DNA of 64,000 nt from Pseudoalteromonas aurantia (GTDB taxonomy: Bacteria > Pseudomonadota > Gammaproteobacteria > Enterobacterales > Alteromonadaceae). This document shows, in pieces, positions 47,993 through 59,261 of the stretch (positions are counted from its first letter, which is position 1; each line of letters starts with the position of its first letter). A program made the position numbers and the translations under genes. Location of the stretch: positions 1 through 64,000 of the forward strand of contig NZ_PNBY01000028.1 of the NCBI RefSeq assembly GCF_005886875.1, given 5' to 3'. The notes under the pieces are model-generated. The model did not search any database. It had not been told where the DNA came from and saw only the letters and a program-made list of their open reading frames with translations.

Positions 47993-49156
47993 CTATTGCA
48001 TGATCTGTAAACGTAAGTAGTCGTATACTTTGCTGAAGAAGCTCCCTTCTTCAATCTCTTCCAATGTAACTAACGGATATTCAGCGATTTCTTCGCCATC
48101 AAGCTGTAAAAAAAGTGTGCCCACTTTTGAGCCTTTAGCCAGCGGTGCTTCTAATGTTTTATCTAACTCAAAATTAGCTTGTAAGTTTTTACGTTGCCCG
48201 CGTGGTATTGTAATAGGGGTATCTTCCAAAATGCCTAGCGAGACAGTTTCTTTATTACCCATCCAAATACGCTGCTCTGCAAAACTGTCTCCTGCCTTAT
48301 AAGGGGTAATTGTTTCAAAGAATCTAAAGCCGTAGTTGAGCAGCTTGCGGCTTTCTACCATACGTGCACGTTCACTGGTAGTGCCCATTACAACAGATAC
48401 CAAGCGCATATCATCTTTGGTAGCAGAGGTGACTAGGCTGTAGCCTGCCTCTGAGGTATGCCCTGTTTTAATGCCGTCCACATTTAAGCTCGCATCCCAG
48501 AGGAGTGAGTTACGATTATATTGCTTGATGCCGTTGAAGGTAAATGACTTTTCTTTATAAAGTGCATATTCTTCTGGCACATCGCGAATAAGCGCAACGC
48601 CCAATGTTGCCATATCACGCGGTGTTGTATAATGCTGATCAGTATCTAACCCATGACTATTGATAAAATGGGTGTTGGTCATGCCTAGTTTTTCAGAGTG
48701 CGCATTCATCAAGTCAGCGAAAGCATCTTCACTGCCTGCGATATGTTCTGCCATTGCAACACAGGCATCATTACCAGATTGGATAATGATCCCTCTGTTT
48801 AGATCGTCAACGCTGACCTTTTTTCCAACTTCAATGAACATTTTTGATGACTCTGGGAAATTTTTTGCCCACGCCTTTTCGCTAATGGTCACTATATCCG
48901 TTGGTGCAATGTTGCCAGACACAATTTCAGTGCCGATAACATAGCTGGTCATCATTTTTGTTAAGCTGGCGGGAGCAAGCTTAGTGTCAGCTTCTCCAGA
49001 AGCTATAATCTTACCTGTTGTAAAGTCGACTAAGAAGTAGCCTTTGGCATTAATCTGAGGCACTGAAGGAATAATTTGTGCGTTCGCTGCAAATAAGGAT
49101 ACAGAGCACACAAGGCCACACAATTTAGTAATAAGTTTTGGTTTTAATAAAGTCAT
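47993..49156 (-). CDS. dacA: D-alanyl-D-alanine carboxypeptidase (PBP5 type)
   Basis: This 387-residue penicillin-binding protein trims the terminal D-alanine of peptidoglycan side chains. A signal peptide ends near ANAQ. The catalytic motifs are SLTK (Ser64), SGN (127-129) and KTG (230-232), all present. The C-terminal amphipathic helix should anchor it to the periplasmic face of the inner membrane. It ends the mrdA-rodA-rlpA-dacA cluster. Confidence 0.96.
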   Translation of the reverse strand: MTLLKPKLITKLCGLVCSVSLFAANAQIIPSVPQINAKGYFLVDFTTGKIIASGEADTKLAPASLTKMMTSYVIGTEIVSGNIAPTDIVTISEKAWAKNFPESSKMFIEVGKKVSVDDLNRGIIIQSGNDACVAMAEHIAGSEDAFADLMNAHSEKLGMTNTHFINSHGLDTDQHYTTPRDMATLGVALIRDVPEEYALYKEKSFTFNGIKQYNRNSLLWDASLNVDGIKTGHTSEAGYSLVTSATKDDMRLVSVVMGTTSERARMVESRKLLNYGFRFFETITPYKAGDSFAEQRIWMGNKETVSLGILEDTPITIPRGQRKNLQANFELDKTLEAPLAKGSKVGTLFLQLDGEEIAEYPLVTLEEIEEGSFFSKVYDYLRLQIMQ

Positions 49157-49202
49157 TATGCTCGCAGTTTTATTTAAATTTAATCAGCGTTAACGGTATA
49201 TT

Positions 49203-49964
49203 TTAAAGTTTATGTTCACTATAAAGCAAGAAGGCATGTTTATATTTACCTTTGCGTAACTTATAAAGTACATTTTGGGCTGTTTTGTCATCAAGAATAG
49301 GCCCTAACCGCAGTTTGTACAGCCCTTTTTCATTATGAATTGGTGACTGTAATTGAAATTCTTGTTGCAGTGTCTGTGACAGTGCTTGAAGGGTGTCTAA
49401 GTTTCCTCCTGCGGCTACTTGAATATAAGTCAATCTTGGCGCATTTCTGTCAATAGTAATCGCTTCTACCTTAACTTTTGCTGTACCGTTTAAATGATAT
49501 CCCAATTTGTAGGCTGCGGCGTAAGATAAGTCTATGAGTCGATCGTCGTGAAAAGGTCCTCTGTCGTTCACTCTGACAATCGCTGTTTTGCCATTTTCAA
49601 TATTGGTGACTTTTACAAAACTGGGTAAGGGAAGCGTTTTATGCGCGGCGCTCATATCAAACATGTTGAATATTTCGCCGTTAGATGTGTGGTAACCATG
49701 AAACTTTCTACCATACCATGAAGCGACGCCTGTTTCGTTATAGCCATGTTCATCTGACATTGGACTGTAACGCTTGCCTCTAATTGTGTAAGGCCTACCT
49801 GTACTGACGCTTTTGGCTTCATTTGTGATCAGTGCATCTTGCATTTCAAGCGCCGTAGGGGCGCGTAAAGGCGCTTTGTCTTGTTTAATGTGATAGCGGC
49901 TGCTACAGGCATTTAGCAATATTAATAGACAGAATATTGCCAATATTTTACTCGATTTAATCAT
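49203..49964 (-). CDS. rlpA: Septal ring lytic transglycosylase-type lipoprotein RlpA
   Basis: This 253-residue lipoprotein has the lipobox LLNAC. The double-psi beta-barrel domain has GVASWYGRKFHGYHTSNGE and RVNDRGPF..RLIDLSYAAA. A C-terminal SPOR domain (about 175-250) binds denuded glycan at division sites. The catalytic aspartate of active RlpA homologues appears conserved in the DRGPF region. It overlaps rodA by four bases. Confidence 0.94.
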   Translation of the reverse strand: MIKSSKILAIFCLLILLNACSSRYHIKQDKAPLRAPTALEMQDALITNEAKSVSTGRPYTIRGKRYSPMSDEHGYNETGVASWYGRKFHGYHTSNGEIFNMFDMSAAHKTLPLPSFVKVTNIENGKTAIVRVNDRGPFHDDRLIDLSYAAAYKLGYHLNGTAKVKVEAITIDRNAPRLTYIQVAAGGNLDTLQALSQTLQQEFQLQSPIHNEKGLYKLRLGPILDDKTAQNVLYKLRKGKYKHAFLLYSEHKL

Positions 49965-51070
49965 GATTTAAGTAGTATTCTCTTATCTGTGGCTATCGCC
50001 ATAATAATACCAAAACCGGCCATTAAGGTGACCATGGATGTACCACCATAGCTAATAAGTGGTAAAGGGACGCCCACAACGGGCAGTAATCCAGAAACCA
50101 TGCCTATATTGACAAAGATATACACAAAAAATGTCATCGTGAGAGCCCCTGCCAACAACTTACTAAATGCGTCTTGCGCATTGACAGCAATATAAAGACC
50201 GCGACCAATAATAAACAAGTAAACACTGAGCAGCAGGATCACACCGAGCAACCCAAACTCTTCACTTAATACAGAAAAAATAAAATCAGTGTGTCGTTCT
50301 GGCAAAAACTCTAATTGAGATTGAGTGCCTTGCAGCCAACCTTTACCCTCAATACCGCCCGAACCAATGGCAATTTTAGATTGAATTATATGGTATCCAG
50401 CGCCTAAAGGGTCACTTTCTGGGTTGAATAGCGTTAAAACGCGTTGCTTTTGATAGGCATGCATTCCGTAATGCCAAAATGTAAATACTGCTGGGCCCAT
50501 TAGTAAGGCTGAGACGGAGATCAACCGCCAACTTAGTCCTGATAAAAACAACACAAATATTCCTGAGCTGGCAATCAAAATTGAAGTCCCTAAGTCGGGC
50601 TGTTCTTTGATTAAAATGGTTGGCAACAGCACAATGGCAAAGCCAATTAAAATATTCCAAATTGAAGGCGGGAGGCGATGTTGACCGATATACCAAGCAA
50701 CCATCATGGGGACCGCTATTTTCATAATTTCTGAAGGTTGAAAGCGTGTCACGCCTAAATCAAGCCAGCGTTGTGCACCTTTACTACTTACGCCTACAAA
50801 CAGCACAGCAATCAGCATTCCAAGGCCAAGTAAATAAAGGGGGATCACAATTCTTTTTAAGGTGATTGGGGAAAGCTGTGCCATGAATAACAGCGCGATC
50901 ACTGCGCCTGCCATACGTGTAGCATGACGAGTCATCATCCCCAAGTTTTGACCACTGGCACTATAAACCACAGTTAAGCTACCTAGCATCATAATGACTA
51001 AAGCCAATAGTAATGGCCAATCTAGATGTACTTTTTGCCAAAATGTACGTTTATAGTTCAGAGGTGTCAT
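49961..51070 (-). CDS. rodA: Rod shape-determining SEDS glycosyltransferase RodA
   Basis: This 369-residue, ten-helix SEDS protein polymerises glycan strands for lateral wall growth with PBP2. Hallmarks are GSLTVVYSASG, RFQPSEIMKIAVPM, KEQPDLGTS and FLPERHTDFIFSVLSEEFG, plus the GVPLPLISYGGTS loop. It overlaps mrdA by 20 bases and is coupled with it. Confidence 0.96.
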   Translation of the reverse strand: MTPLNYKRTFWQKVHLDWPLLLALVIMMLGSLTVVYSASGQNLGMMTRHATRMAGAVIALLFMAQLSPITLKRIVIPLYLLGLGMLIAVLFVGVSSKGAQRWLDLGVTRFQPSEIMKIAVPMMVAWYIGQHRLPPSIWNILIGFAIVLLPTILIKEQPDLGTSILIASSGIFVLFLSGLSWRLISVSALLMGPAVFTFWHYGMHAYQKQRVLTLFNPESDPLGAGYHIIQSKIAIGSGGIEGKGWLQGTQSQLEFLPERHTDFIFSVLSEEFGLLGVILLLSVYLFIIGRGLYIAVNAQDAFSKLLAGALTMTFFVYIFVNIGMVSGLLPVVGVPLPLISYGGTSMVTLMAGFGIIMAIATDKRILLKS

Positions 51071-52937
51071 TAACTGTTTTATCCAAAGGGTAGGCGGAGA
51101 AATAATAATCCATTAATTGGCGTGCCACAGGCGCTGCAACAGAGCTGCCCGCACCTTGATTTTCTACGACAACGGCAACAACAATGCGAGGGTCATCATA
51201 AGGCGCAAAGCCTGTATATATGGCGTTATCCCGATGACGCTCATTGAGTTTGGAGGCATCATATTTTTCGCCTTGAGCAATACTGACTACTTGTGCAGTA
51301 CCTGTTTTACCTGCTGGGTCATAATCAACACCCTTGAAGGCTTTATGTGCAGTCCCGGTGGTTTTTGAAACCGTGTTATGCATAGCCTTTAAGGCAATGC
51401 GCCAATGATTTGGGTTTTTGAGTTCTACCGGCTTTTTTTCTTCTGTGAATAGCTGGTTAATGTCGTTATCTTGCTTTGTCACTTGCACAAGGTGAGGCTG
51501 ACGATGTACACCTTTATTGACTAAAATCGTGACCGCATTGGCGATTTGAATTGGCGTTGCAGTCCAATAACCTTGACCAATACCGACAGAAATTGTGTCC
51601 CCAGGCCACCAGTTTTCTTTAAAGCGTTCTTTTTTCCATTCTACTGTGGGCATAATAGCGCTTGTTTCTTCATGAATATCAATACCCGATAGATCCCCAA
51701 AACCAAATTGCGCCATGAAGTTACTGATTTTAGTGATCCCAGCTCGATACGCGATGCGATAATAGTAGGTGTCGCATGACTCTTCGATGGCTTGGTATAC
51801 ATCAACATGCCCATGGCCCCAGCGTTTCCAGTCCCGCCATTTATGTTTTACATTTGGGATTTGAAAAAAGCCAGGGTCCCAGACTTTTGTTTGCTCGGTA
51901 ACAATCCCTTCTTCTAAGCCAAGAATCGCGAGGTGAGGTTTGACGGTTGAGGCTGGCGCATAGCTCCCTTGGGTTGCACGGTTAATGAGAGGCCGGTCTG
52001 GGTTGAGCAGTTTTCTATAGTTTTGACCACTGATCCCATGTACGAACAGGTTAGGGTCGTAACTCGGGTTTGAATACAAAGCAAGGATGCCACCATCTTT
52101 TGGGTCCATAACGACAATAGCGCCCCGGGCATCTTTGAGTGCGTGTTGTGCGATTTGTTGCAGACCAACATCTAGTGTTAGTACTAAATCTTCACCTGGA
52201 GTTGGGGTAATGGTATTGAGCGTACGAATAATACGGCCGCGGTTATTTACTTCAACGCGCTGAGATCCAACAGTGCCATGTAAGAGTCGCTCGTAAAACT
52301 TTTCTATTCCCAATTTGCCATAGTCGTGTGTAGCTCGGTAATTTGTGGCTAAATTTGCCGACTCTAGCTCACTTAACTCTTTTTTGTTCAACCTGGCAAC
52401 ATAGCCCAGTGCATGGGTGAGTGTATCGCCAAAAGGGTAGTGTCGAGCGAGTCGTGCTTCAATGCTAAAACCAGGAAACTTATGCTGGTTAACCGAGAAA
52501 ATAGCTACTTCTTGTTCATTAAGACGGGCTTTAAGCACTTGGCTTTTGAAACGGCGTTGTTTACGAATATTTTCTAAAAATTCATTTTGTTGTATATCAC
52601 TAATATTAAGCAGTTGTGACACATCTGCTAAGTTTTGCTCTAAATCATCAACGTCTTCTGGTACTACTTCCAAATTATAAACTGGGCGGTTTTCTGCTAG
52701 AAGTACGCCATTCCTGTCGTAAATAAGGCCGCGGTTAGGGGCTACAGGGATGAGTTTTATGCGGTTTTCATTAGAACGTGTTTGATACTTGTCGTATTCT
52801 TTTACTTGTAAGTGGTATACGTTCATGATGAGCATACCAATGAGTAACACAACAAAAATAAAGCCAACAAACGCTCGACGTGCAAACAGGTTTGCTTCAG
52901 CTGAATGGTCGCGTATGGTTGGCCGTTTTTTTAGCAT
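51051..52937 (-). CDS. mrdA: Penicillin-binding protein 2
   Basis: This 628-residue transpeptidase cross-links the lateral wall. It has one N-terminal helix (about 22-41), a pedestal domain and a transpeptidase domain with STVK (Ser330 to Lys333), SCD near 387-389 and KTGTAQ near 540. It overlaps rodA. It is about nine bases downstream of rlmH in the same operon. Confidence 0.96.
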   Translation of the reverse strand: MLKKRPTIRDHSAEANLFARRAFVGFIFVVLLIGMLIMNVYHLQVKEYDKYQTRSNENRIKLIPVAPNRGLIYDRNGVLLAENRPVYNLEVVPEDVDDLEQNLADVSQLLNISDIQQNEFLENIRKQRRFKSQVLKARLNEQEVAIFSVNQHKFPGFSIEARLARHYPFGDTLTHALGYVARLNKKELSELESANLATNYRATHDYGKLGIEKFYERLLHGTVGSQRVEVNNRGRIIRTLNTITPTPGEDLVLTLDVGLQQIAQHALKDARGAIVVMDPKDGGILALYSNPSYDPNLFVHGISGQNYRKLLNPDRPLINRATQGSYAPASTVKPHLAILGLEEGIVTEQTKVWDPGFFQIPNVKHKWRDWKRWGHGHVDVYQAIEESCDTYYYRIAYRAGITKISNFMAQFGFGDLSGIDIHEETSAIMPTVEWKKERFKENWWPGDTISVGIGQGYWTATPIQIANAVTILVNKGVHRQPHLVQVTKQDNDINQLFTEEKKPVELKNPNHWRIALKAMHNTVSKTTGTAHKAFKGVDYDPAGKTGTAQVVSIAQGEKYDASKLNERHRDNAIYTGFAPYDDPRIVVAVVVENQGAGSSVAAPVARQLMDYYFSAYPLDKTVNDTSEL

Positions 52938-52946
52938 AGGCGTGAA

Positions 52947-53417
52947 TTACTCTCGGTGGTAAGGGTGGTTTGTATTTAAGCTCCAACCACGATACAGGCT
53001 TTCTGCCACAATAATGCGAACCAGCGGATGGGGAAGGGTTAAATTAGAGAGTGACCATTTTTGTTCTGAGGCAGCAATACAGCTTGGTGCTAATCCTTCA
53101 GGACCACCAATAAGCAGGCTTACATCTCTGCCGTCGAGTTGCCATTTTTGCATATGCTTGGCTAAGTCATGGGTATCCCATGCTTTACCGGTTACTTCTA
53201 GTGTTACAATTCGGTTGCACTTTGGGATTGCAGCCAAGGTTTTCTCTCCTTCGACTTGCAAAATCCTTTTAATATCAGCATTTTTCCCGCGTTTTCCAGC
53301 AGGGATCTCTAGTAGCTCCAGCGCCATGTCTTTTGGAAAGCGACGTTGATATTCTTTAAACCCTGTTTCGACCCATGCAGGCATCTTTGTGCCAACGGCA
53401 ACCAATTGTATTTTCAA
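52947..53417 (-). CDS. rlmH: 23S rRNA (pseudouridine1915-N3)-methyltransferase
   Basis: This 156-residue SPOUT-type methyltransferase acts on the 70S ribosome. The product begins [13 protein letters not shown] and has the SAM-binding [11 protein letters not shown] and the C-terminal [18 protein letters not shown] start it at the TTG two bases after the rsfS stop, behind GGGG; a TTG 12 bases further upstream lies inside rsfS. This matches the usual RlmH N-terminus. Confidence 0.93.
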   Translation of the reverse strand: MKIQLVAVGTKMPAWVETGFKEYQRRFPKDMALELLEIPAGKRGKNADIKRILQVEGEKTLAAIPKCNRIVTLEVTGKAWDTHDLAKHMQKWQLDGRDVSLLIGGPEGLAPSCIAASEQKWSLSNLTLPHPLVRIIVAESLYRGWSLNTNHPYHRE

Positions 53418-53419
53418 AG

Positions 53420-53737
53420 TTAGCCCCAAAGTTTCTCTAGATCATACAGGCTACGAGTTTGGTCTTGCATCACGTGAACAACGACGTCACCTAAATCAAC
53501 CAGCACCCACTCACCTACATCTTGCCCTTCTTGACCAAGAGGCTCTTCACCGGCGTGGCGTGCAGCTTTTGCAACGTTGTCCGCGATTGACTGTACATGA
53601 CGCTTTGAATTACCTGAACAAACAACAAGGTAATCTGTAACGGTAGATACATCTCTTACGTCTAATTTAACGACGTCACGGGCTTTCATATCATCAACTT
53701 TGTCTAATGCAAAGTCTAAAAGTTGCTCTGAATTCAA
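53420..53737 (-). CDS. rsfS: Ribosome silencing factor
   Basis: This 105-residue RsfS/YbeB protein blocks subunit joining by binding ribosomal protein L14 in starved cells. Family motifs are [43 protein letters not shown] and a YDLEKLW end. It precedes rlmH directly and lies 54 bases after nadD. Confidence 0.96.
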   Translation of the reverse strand: MNSEQLLDFALDKVDDMKARDVVKLDVRDVSTVTDYLVVCSGNSKRHVQSIADNVAKAARHAGEEPLGQEGQDVGEWVLVDLGDVVVHVMQDQTRSLYDLEKLWG

Positions 53738-53791
53738 CTGATTTTCTCTTAAGTTATAAAATAGTCGGCGATTTTAGCACAGCAAAAGACC

Positions 53792-54421
53792 TTAATCAGC
53801 ATACAAGTTATGTTTACGAATATACTCTCTGACTTTCGGTTCTAAGAAACGTTCCGTATGTTGTTGATGTTTTAGGCGTTCACGAATTTCACTTGATGAC
53901 ACATCTTCTACTGTGCCTGTTAAAAAATAGCATAATCCCCCTACAAGACTGTGCAATAGGGTTGGTTCTGTTATTTCGCAGTTACTTAGATAGTTGCTAA
54001 GTACGTGGTTACTCGAACGAACTTCCCCTGGTCTTTGGTAGACGATAATATGGCATAAAGATGTGATTTTTTGCCATTCAAACCAGCTAGGCAAGCTGTT
54101 AAAGGAGTCCATACCCATTAAAAAAAGCAGGGGAGTATCTGGATTTTCAGCACGACACTCTTGAATACTAAGCAGAGAATAGGACGGGCCTTCACGCTGT
54201 AATTCGCGAGTATCTATAGAAAAATGTGGGTTGTGTTGTATTGCTAGCCTGAGCATGGCCAAACGGTGTTGCTCAGTAATTCCCGGTGCAGCTTTATGTA
54301 CGGGTAATGCACACGGTAAAAAATGTAATTGCGTCAATGACAATTGAGCAACGCAGTTTCGGGCCATATTCAGGTGGCCGCTGTGAACAGGATCGAATGT
54401 CCCACCGAATAAAGCAATCAT
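53792..54421 (-). CDS. nadD: Nicotinate-nucleotide adenylyltransferase
   Basis: This 209-residue enzyme makes deamido-NAD from nicotinate mononucleotide and ATP. The nucleotidyltransferase motif GGTFDPVHSGHL opens the protein, and the ISSSEIRERL-type motif appears as VSSSEIRERLK. It starts two bases after holA. Confidence 0.96.
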   Translation of the reverse strand: MIALFGGTFDPVHSGHLNMARNCVAQLSLTQLHFLPCALPVHKAAPGITEQHRLAMLRLAIQHNPHFSIDTRELQREGPSYSLLSIQECRAENPDTPLLFLMGMDSFNSLPSWFEWQKITSLCHIIVYQRPGEVRSSNHVLSNYLSNCEITEPTLLHSLVGGLCYFLTGTVEDVSSSEIRERLKHQQHTERFLEPKVREYIRKHNLYAD

Positions 54422-54423
54422 GG

Positions 54424-55464
54424 TTATGTTTCTTCATATTGGTAAGGTAGCGGTATATTCAACGGCATACAAAATGCCAGAGCAATATGGGCAAGTGCTT
54501 GATAAGGTGCAACCATGGCTGAACGTTTATAGGCTGAGTCAAATTCAGCTAAAAAATGAATGATTTGTTGGAGTCGTTCAATTGTCAATCGTTCAAGAGC
54601 TTGTTGAGTTGCGGCTTGTTGATTTTTCCAAATGTTATTTTGCTTGAACAACTGCGCCATATTTTGACCTGTTTGCATGCCTAACTTAATAGCGAGCAAG
54701 GTTTGTGCTTCTTTATTGAATGTCCAAATTATGCTGATCGGTTCAATATTGTCATCTGCAAGCTTTAACAGCACTTTAATCGCGGTATTCGAATTACCTT
54801 GTAATAAAGCCGTATTTAAGTCAAAGATATCAAACTTTGCTTGGTTGAGCAGGCCACTGAGTACTTGTGTTTGATCAATAGGCTCATGTTTATACAACAA
54901 AGAGAGCTTTTCGAGTTCTTGATAGGTAGCGAGTAAATTGCCCTCGGTGGCTTCGAGCAAGCTCGTTTTTGCTTCATGCGCTAAATGAAGCTGGAGTTGC
55001 TTACATTGTGTATCTAGCCAACGGTGTAAATGATTACCAGCGAGTGTATAGCAGGGGACAAATAACCCATGCTTATCTAATGCTTTAAACCACGCACTTC
55101 GTTGAATGTCTTGACCCGCTTTACATCCTTTTATGATCACGATGACGTCTGGGTTAAGATACTCAGTAAGAGATTTGAATGCCTGGCTGCCTAGGGTACC
55201 AGGTTTGAGCTGGTTTAAGTCAAACTCAATTAGGGTACGGTCGCTAAACAATGACATACTGTTATATTGTGCAAGTAATTCTTGCCAATCAAACCCTGGC
55301 AATAAGTTGAATTTAACAACTTCGTCAAAGCCTTGTTTTTTCGCTGCTTGTTTTATTTCGTAGACACATTGTGCCATTTGAAAAGGCTCTTCACCAAACA
55401 CCATGTAAAAAGGGTGTAATGCTTTATTTAAGTGACTGGCGAGTTGATTTGCATAACTGCGCAT
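54424..55464 (-). CDS. holA: DNA polymerase III delta subunit
   Basis: At 346 residues it matches HolA length. It begins with MRSYANQLASHLNK, FYMVFGEEPFQMAQCV and ends as an AAA-type clamp-loader fold without a Walker motif. It opens the beta clamp within the clamp loader. One-base overlap with lptE (TAATG) and two bases before nadD point to coupled translation. Confidence 0.93.
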   Translation of the reverse strand: MRSYANQLASHLNKALHPFYMVFGEEPFQMAQCVYEIKQAAKKQGFDEVVKFNLLPGFDWQELLAQYNSMSLFSDRTLIEFDLNQLKPGTLGSQAFKSLTEYLNPDVIVIIKGCKAGQDIQRSAWFKALDKHGLFVPCYTLAGNHLHRWLDTQCKQLQLHLAHEAKTSLLEATEGNLLATYQELEKLSLLYKHEPIDQTQVLSGLLNQAKFDIFDLNTALLQGNSNTAIKVLLKLADDNIEPISIIWTFNKEAQTLLAIKLGMQTGQNMAQLFKQNNIWKNQQAATQQALERLTIERLQQIIHFLAEFDSAYKRSAMVAPYQALAHIALAFCMPLNIPLPYQYEET

Positions 55465-55961
55465 TATAGTTGTGATAGCTCTCTAACAATACGTTTGCTA
55501 GCCAGTTGGCGAAGCTCACGTAAAATGATATCCAATTCTTTCGCTTTTGCGAGTGCATTATCGGGATCATCTTGATAATTACGGTAAAGCTCAAAGCCTT
55601 GTTCTACAGGTTCTTTACCCGGCCTACTCACTCGGTAAGTGACCGCATACGCTAATTCATATTGCGCCACCTGACCATTTTTAAACAAGCTTAATGTTTG
55701 TCGTTCCAAGGTGTCTTTGTATAAGTGCAGTGCTGTATGTTGTGATGAGCTATTGGTAGGGAGTAACGCAACTTGCGCACGTTCTAAATCACTTTTTAGT
55801 AATTCATATACCTCAGAGCGCGGATTATCAGCGGTTAAAGTGATAGTACGTAGGTCATCAGGAAGATATGAGGCTTTTTTTAAATGAAAACCACAGCTTG
55901 ATAACAAAACACAGAACAGCGCAAGCGCTGCTCCGTGTTTTACAAAATGAGCAAAGCGCAT
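55464..55961 (-). CDS. lptE: LPS-assembly lipoprotein LptE
   Basis: This 165-residue outer-membrane lipoprotein has lipobox LLSSCGFHLKKA. It plugs the LptD barrel during lipopolysaccharide export. The family is poorly conserved, so the assignment also rests on position between leuS and holA. It starts one base after the leuS stop. Confidence 0.93.
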   Translation of the reverse strand: MRFAHFVKHGAALALFCVLLSSCGFHLKKASYLPDDLRTITLTADNPRSEVYELLKSDLERAQVALLPTNSSSQHTALHLYKDTLERQTLSLFKNGQVAQYELAYAVTYRVSRPGKEPVEQGFELYRNYQDDPDNALAKAKELDIILRELRQLASKRIVRELSQL

Positions 55962-55962
55962 C

Positions 55963-58551
<2,589 letters not shown>

Positions 58552-58725
58552 CTACGTTTCCAGACTTCTTGCAAATTAATAAAAAATTGTTCGCTAGCAT
58601 ACCCCAAATAAAGGCTGATTCACAGTATCTAGCAGCCATTTTGTTGCTTCGATTTTGTGGGTGAACCCCGCGTTACGGCGTGAATAAGCTATAGTTATAA
58701 TAAGAAGACTGACGTGGGGTATAAA

Positions 58726-59184
58726 ATGTCTGCTTATAAGCAATGGTTAACACACTTTAGTGAGTGGCTAAAAGACGTTAAAGATCACGAGCTAGATGAC
58801 TTAATTGAAAAGTTTGTCGAGCAACAACAGGCTTTACAGCAATTAGGAAAAGAAAAAATTCAGCAATATCATTATTATTTACGTCGTGACCTCGAACATT
58901 TCAGTACTCATCAACGCCATTACAATGACTTAGCATGGCAAGAATTGAAAGCCTCTATTTGGTATGAATTATCGCAACTAGAAGACCGCACTCAGTTAGA
59001 GTGGTTGGCACTTTTGCAAGACTTTGAACATGATGGTGTTTATAAGGCGGGTGAATGGATAGCAATGGGACAATTAGTATGTAAGAATTGCGATCATAAA
59101 TTGGACGTGCTGTATGCCAGTGAGATTTCACCTTGTTCTGAATGTGAACACACTGAGTTTATAAGAAAAGCATTGTCTCCATAA
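58726..59184 (+). CDS. Zinc-ribbon protein of the DUF1451 (YbeL) family
   Basis: This 152-residue protein has a charged helical N-terminal part and a C-terminal zinc ribbon with CKNC and CSEC pairs. In E. coli the relative is ybeL, near leuS as here. Function unknown. The ATG at 58726 follows TGGGG; an in-frame GTG 12 bases upstream is less likely. It is divergent from leuS. Confidence 0.85.
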   Translation: MSAYKQWLTHFSEWLKDVKDHELDDLIEKFVEQQQALQQLGKEKIQQYHYYLRRDLEHFSTHQRHYNDLAWQELKASIWYELSQLEDRTQLEWLALLQDFEHDGVYKAGEWIAMGQLVCKNCDHKLDVLYASEISPCSECEHTEFIRKALSP

Positions 59185-59261
59185 TGAGCAGACTAGGTCG
59201 TATGGTTTAGCTGCACTCCCTCAGTAGTTTTTATACTGACGCTGATGATAAGAAGTTAATA